Part shown: in pieces, positions 61,342-64,000 of the stretch
Position numbering within the stretch: position 1 is the first letter of the stretch
Layout: every line of letters starts with the position of its first letter
Source of the DNA: Enteractinococcus helveticum
GTDB lineage: Bacteria; Actinomycetota; Actinomycetes; Actinomycetales; Micrococcaceae
Reading direction: 5' to 3'
DNA: 64,000 bases
Assembly (NCBI RefSeq): GCF_001657475.1
Contig: NZ_LXEY01000008.1
Location: forward strand, 1-64,000
Notes under the pieces: generated by a model
What the model was told of the DNA's origin: nothing
Seen by the model: the letters and a program-made list of their open reading frames with translations, nothing else
Databases searched by the model: none
Position numbers and translations under genes: made by a program

Positions 61342-61393
61342 CACCGACGTTGACGTAGATCAGACGTTTCCAGAACTCAGCGGCCATGCTTGA
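61316..61393 (+). CDS. Very small acidic protein (25 aa)
   Basis: The frame encodes MTLTPDETDTDVDVDQTF and a few more residues. It has GAAGGAAAG upstream, overlaps the preceding gene's end and overlaps the next start (ATGCTTGA). The tight packing and good ribosome site argue for expression, perhaps only to couple translation of the next gene. Confidence 0.45.
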   Translation: MTLTPDETDTDVDVDQTFPELSGHA

Positions 61394-61715
61394 AGTGATC
61401 CTCACGTACTTAGTGCTGCTGGTTGCCGTCAGTCTCAAAACGTGGCTGATCGGGTTTTTGTGGGTGCTGGCAGCGACCATCGCAGCAAGCAGCATCACCG
61501 GACATAAGGTGTCGCAGACAAGTATTCGTCGAGCACTGAGACTCGCGGCAATGTGGCCAATCATCATCCCAAAATGGGCGCTGATCGCCTGGCTGTTCAC
61601 CTTCCCGCTCTCCATGCTGTGGCTGGCTTACTGGCTGGTTGTCACACCAATAGTGCAGCAGTTGCGACACCGCCGCGCCGCTGAACCAGCCGCACCGGAC
61701 ACTTCACAACCGTAA
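61386..61715 (+). CDS. Small membrane protein
   Basis: The protein is 109 aa. Hydrophobic helices cover about residues 2-35 (a long one, or two) and 60-88 (IPKWALIAWLFTFPLSMLW). The end is basic, then proline-rich. ATG 61386 overlaps the preceding small frame. Its last codons contain a CCGGACAC element (PDTS). Confidence 0.65.
   Translation: MLEVILTYLVLLVAVSLKTWLIGFLWVLAATIAASSITGHKVSQTSIRRALRLAAMWPIIIPKWALIAWLFTFPLSMLWLAYWLVVTPIVQQLRHRRAAEPAAPDTSQP
61695..61705 (+). promoter_or_regulatory. CCGGACAC element, 35 nt before dut
   Basis: CCGGACACTTC inside the end of the membrane protein gene; dut at 61741 has its own AAGGAG. Confidence 0.5.
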
Positions 61716-61740
61716 CCGCGACCATCAAGGAGTACCCTGT

Positions 61741-62169
61741 ATGAAAATGCTTATCAAGCGAGTCAGTGAAACTGCAATCATGCCGACTCGCGCTAAGGCA
61801 GGTGACGCTGGGCTGGACTTTTATGCCGATGAGCCCATGGTTTTAGAACAGCTTGAGCGCCACACTTTCGACACCGGCATTGCCGTGCAACTACCGCCAG
61901 GCACCGTCGGGTACATCACTCCGCGATCCGGACTGGCTCATAAGTTTGGTGCCACCGTACTCAATGGCCCCGGAACGGTCGATCAAGGCTACCGAGGTCA
62001 GGTGAGAATTAACCTCATCAACACCGACCCACAACCGCTGGTGATTGCCGTCGGCGACCGGATCGGCCAAATGGTGATCCACTGGTTTCTTACACCTGAA
62101 CTTGTCGAGGTTGATGAATTGGAGCCATCCGAACGAGGTGATGGTGGTCATGGCAGCACCGGAAAATAA
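61741..62169 (+). CDS. dut: dUTP pyrophosphatase
   Basis: The enzyme is 142 aa, normal for a trimeric dUTPase. It hydrolyses dUTP to dUMP and keeps uracil out of DNA. All five motifs are seen: AGDAGLDFYA, PRSGLAHKFG, GTVDQGYRGQVRINLIN, GDRIGQMVI, and ERGDGGHGSTG (the last with His where Phe usually stacks on the base). ATG 61741 has AAGGAG upstream. Confidence 0.95.
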   Translation: MKMLIKRVSETAIMPTRAKAGDAGLDFYADEPMVLEQLERHTFDTGIAVQLPPGTVGYITPRSGLAHKFGATVLNGPGTVDQGYRGQVRINLINTDPQPLVIAVGDRIGQMVIHWFLTPELVEVDELEPSERGDGGHGSTGK

Positions 62170-62296
62170 TGTGGCAGCACAGCGAGACTACGCCTGCCAA
62201 AGTTGCCAGAAGTACAGCACTGAAGCACAGCTGTTCAAACTGATCAAAATCGACCGCATCGGATTCGTCGTCTGCACCGACTGCTTGGAGAACTAG
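62150..62296 (+). CDS. Tiny zinc-ribbon protein
   Basis: The protein is 48 aa. Two Cys pairs (ACQSCQK and VCTDCLEN) about 28 residues apart form a zinc-ribbon pattern. ATG 62150 overlaps the end of dut; ATG 62141 is possible. The next gene starts directly after its stop. Confidence 0.6.
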   Translation: MAAPENNVAAQRDYACQSCQKYSTEAQLFKLIKIDRIGFVVCTDCLEN

Positions 62297-62536
62297 ATGA
62301 CCGCCATGGATACTTACCTCCATGCCTACCTCATGGGCGTCGTCACCGTGGTAGCGCTGTGGTTCTACTACCAGCTGGCAAAGATCATGCTCGAACGATG
62401 TCGAGTGTGGTATCAATACACCAAGTGTGGCGCTGTGGTCGAGTCATCCACCGGCTTCGACCGGCTGACCGAATTGCAATATGTCATCCATCGGCTGTTT
62501 CGACCATGTGCCAACCGGTCGAGGATGTACCACTGA
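62297..62536 (+). CDS. Small membrane protein
   Basis: The protein is 79 aa. One N-terminal helix (LMGVVTVVALWFYYQLAKIML) precedes a basic, Arg-rich cytoplasmic part. ATG 62297 adjoins the preceding stop. No family recognised. Confidence 0.6.
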   Translation: MTAMDTYLHAYLMGVVTVVALWFYYQLAKIMLERCRVWYQYTKCGAVVESSTGFDRLTELQYVIHRLFRPCANRSRMYH

Positions 62537-62617
62537 GGGCAGCGGTCGTGAAGTTTACCGAACAACACGCTCATAGTTTGATCCCCGACGTCATCGTCCA
62601 CTGGTGTCCCGACGGTG

Positions 62618-62628
62618 CCGGACACAGT
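62618..62628 (+). promoter_or_regulatory. CCGGACAC element, 41 nt before ATG 62670
   Basis: CCGGACACAGT. The downstream start is preceded by AACGGAGC, a plausible ribosome site. Confidence 0.55.
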
Positions 62629-62669
62629 CATAGCACACCACTGAACGACCCCTCGAAACGGAGCACACT

Positions 62670-63326
62670 ATGTCGAGTGACATAAGCCACCATCTGACCG
62701 ACGAGTTTCTCCACGAGATGGTGACCCGAGCATCAGCATCTTATGGCGGTCTGAACATTTGCACTGAATATGGCCAGGACGGTGCCAGCAGTCTCGGAGA
62801 ACTCGACTCCCTTCGAGCACTGGCTTCTGAGATCATCAAAGAAGTGCAGTTTGGGAGCACGGTACAGGACGAGACGTGGCAGCGATGCAAACCCGGCGAG
62901 CTGCGGATGCACGAGCACGTCAGAGTCGTCACCCCACACTGGAGTGTCCAAGGTTTGGTTGATGAACAGACCTTACGTTCCGTCGAACTGCCAGGTTCTC
63001 GCAATAGGACACGACTGATCAACCCAGAGACCGGCGGCATCCTCAAACTGGATGACCTGCCGTCGTCAGCAGCGATCTACCGGAAGCCTGGCATCATGCC
63101 TGTGCCAGACCCCGCTGTCGAGCAAGCTCTTTTGGTTGACACATACGCGGCTAGAAACGGTGACATCATCACGCTTGAGAATCCACGGCTGATGCTGGTG
63201 AACGCGACAAACTCCACGTATTTTGATGCCCACCTTGTCATCCCAACACACGATGTCATCGAATGGTCGCCGGTAATGATGACACGACAGGTTCTTGACC
63301 AACGGCACTACGAAACACAGCGATAA
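62670..63326 (+). CDS. Unknown protein
   Basis: The protein is 218 aa. The N-terminal half is helical (FLHEMVTRASASYGGLN); the second half is beta-rich (HVRVVTPHWSVQGLVDEQTL, then GDIITLENPRLMLVNATNST). No domain recognised; no membrane helix. Confidence 0.65.
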   Translation: MSSDISHHLTDEFLHEMVTRASASYGGLNICTEYGQDGASSLGELDSLRALASEIIKEVQFGSTVQDETWQRCKPGELRMHEHVRVVTPHWSVQGLVDEQTLRSVELPGSRNRTRLINPETGGILKLDDLPSSAAIYRKPGIMPVPDPAVEQALLVDTYAARNGDIITLENPRLMLVNATNSTYFDAHLVIPTHDVIEWSPVMMTRQVLDQRHYETQR

Positions 63327-63344
63327 CACCTCGCATCGTTGATG

Positions 63345-63355
63345 CCGGACACAGT
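63345..63355 (+). promoter_or_regulatory. CCGGACAC element, 44 nt before ATG 63400
   Basis: CCGGACACAGT. The gene has GAAAGG at its ribosome site. Confidence 0.55.
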
Positions 63356-63399
63356 AGGTGCAACACGATCCATCGTTGAGTTTCACGAAAGGCTCCGCC

Positions 63400-63720
63400 A
63401 TGCTGTTCACCAAATCTACCAAGCAACCCCTGCCACCCAAATGCATTGTTGCCGCTATTCAACAGCAGATGGATTGGGCTGGGAGCAATGCGCCCATCGC
63501 ACTAGCTGCCTTACACGACCACTCCAAGATCACCGAGTTCTATCAGGCTGAAGAATTGCCGGTTGGCAGCGTGGTGATGGATCGCGCCGGTTCAGTGCTG
63601 CACAAGGTCAAGCCTGATCTTTGGGAGGCCACCGGGTCCACCGACCACTGGTGCGACACCGGCGTCGTGTTGCCAGCCCATGTGTTGACCTGGGGAAAAC
63701 AAGATCAGCAAGCAAACTAG
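63400..63720 (+). CDS. Unknown small protein
   Basis: The protein is 106 aa. ATG 63400 (MLFTKSTKQPL) is chosen because GAAAGG precedes it. The block LPVGSVVMDRAGSVLHKVKPDLWEATG is a pattern common in actinobacteriophage small proteins (a G-x-V-x-D-x-x-G strand pair with a Trp). Function unknown. The next gene follows by 8 bases. Confidence 0.62.
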   Translation: MLFTKSTKQPLPPKCIVAAIQQQMDWAGSNAPIALAALHDHSKITEFYQAEELPVGSVVMDRAGSVLHKVKPDLWEATGSTDHWCDTGVVLPAHVLTWGKQDQQAN

Positions 63721-63728
63721 GAGCACCC

Positions 63729-64000
63729 ATGACAAAACCAGCACTGTCCTACCCCGATCACGTTGCCGAAAGCATCGCCAGCGCTGTCTATGATGTGGAA
63801 GAAGTGACCTTCCGTCACACAGTTGGGGCGGCGAAGATCGCAGCAGACTTCGATGGAAACAGCAAGCTGTTTGGCCAGCATTGCGCCCACGTCGCAGCAG
63901 CGGCCATCAAATCACTAGACGAGGCACGAGTGGTCTCTGCCATAGACCAGGTGTACCGGTTGGGCGACGGTGCGATACTGCGCGACGCAGACGGCGTGGC
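63729..64000 (+). CDS. Unknown protein, cut by window edge
   Basis: The first 90 residues are visible. ATG 63729 has TAGGAG upstream. The helical start (VAESIASAVYDVEEVTFRH) is followed by VYRLGDGAILRDADGVA, which echoes the G-x-V-x-D-x-x-G block of the preceding gene. Confidence 0.6.
   Translation, partial: MTKPALSYPDHVAESIASAVYDVEEVTFRHTVGAAKIAADFDGNSKLFGQHCAHVAAAAIKSLDEARVVSAIDQVYRLGDGAILRDADGV

Noticed and set aside
62548..62685. A GTG-started frame of 45 codons before the gene at 62670
   Set aside because: It overlaps the promoter element and the next gene, has no ribosome site and no distinctive sequence.
13586..63355. The CCGGACAC copies as a CRISPR array or transposon ends
   Set aside because: Copies are spread over 50 kb in both orientations, tied to gene starts, with no regular spacers and no paired ends.

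Overview
The window looks like part of a large mobile replicon, either a conjugative plasmid or a plasmid-like integrative element, from an actinobacterium with moderate GC content. A Micrococcales relative is my guess; no rRNA or tRNA gene is present to fix the taxon. The main pointers are a WhiB-type iron-sulfur regulator, an integration-host-factor-like protein, a SecA2 and actinobacterial-style insertion sequences. No CRISPR array was seen.

Layout. (1) 268-4706 is a Tn402/Tn5053-type unit with iterated terminal repeats. It carries a MerR regulator, SecA2 and a serine resolvase, and no tni transposase genes. (2) 4707-6827 is a second, decayed unit carrying an ABC-F ATPase gene with a probable leader-peptide attenuator, flanked by resolvase 3' remnants. 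(3) 6834-7627 is a broken backbone gene. (4) 7628-13485 is an insertion-sequence-bounded patchwork: the end of a surface protein, a PAP2 phosphatase, an SDR oxidoreductase, a truncated recombinase and IS3 elements. (5) 13586-64000 is the backbone proper. It holds recombination and repair genes (YqaJ exonuclease, DEDD exonuclease, OGG-fold protein, intein-bearing DinG helicase, SSB, SNF2 helicase, clamp-like protein, UmuDC, dUTPase). It also holds two DNA methyltransferases, a VirD4/HerA-like transfer ATPase operon, a ParA-like/IHF-like/sigma-like operon, and a TOPRIM primase-helicase beside an iteron cluster that may be the replication origin. Many small unknown genes follow.

The main discovery candidate is a gene-expression system. 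About 31 copies of an 11-base element, core CCGGACAC, occur in the backbone and none in the inserted units. In 19 cases the element lies exactly 6 nt before the ATG, where no Shine-Dalgarno site is present. Where it lies farther upstream, most genes have a Shine-Dalgarno site. This fits promoters that make leaderless mRNAs. The replicon also encodes a sigma-70-like protein and a WhiB-like protein that could read them.

The second candidate is a conserved N-terminal segment of about 30 residues, with core motifs NR, DGKY or DGKF, and HSEA. It is shared by six proteins with otherwise different bodies, all expressed from CCGGACAC promoters. It may be a targeting or docking tag. In one pair the promoter and the tag are nearly identical at DNA level while the bodies differ.
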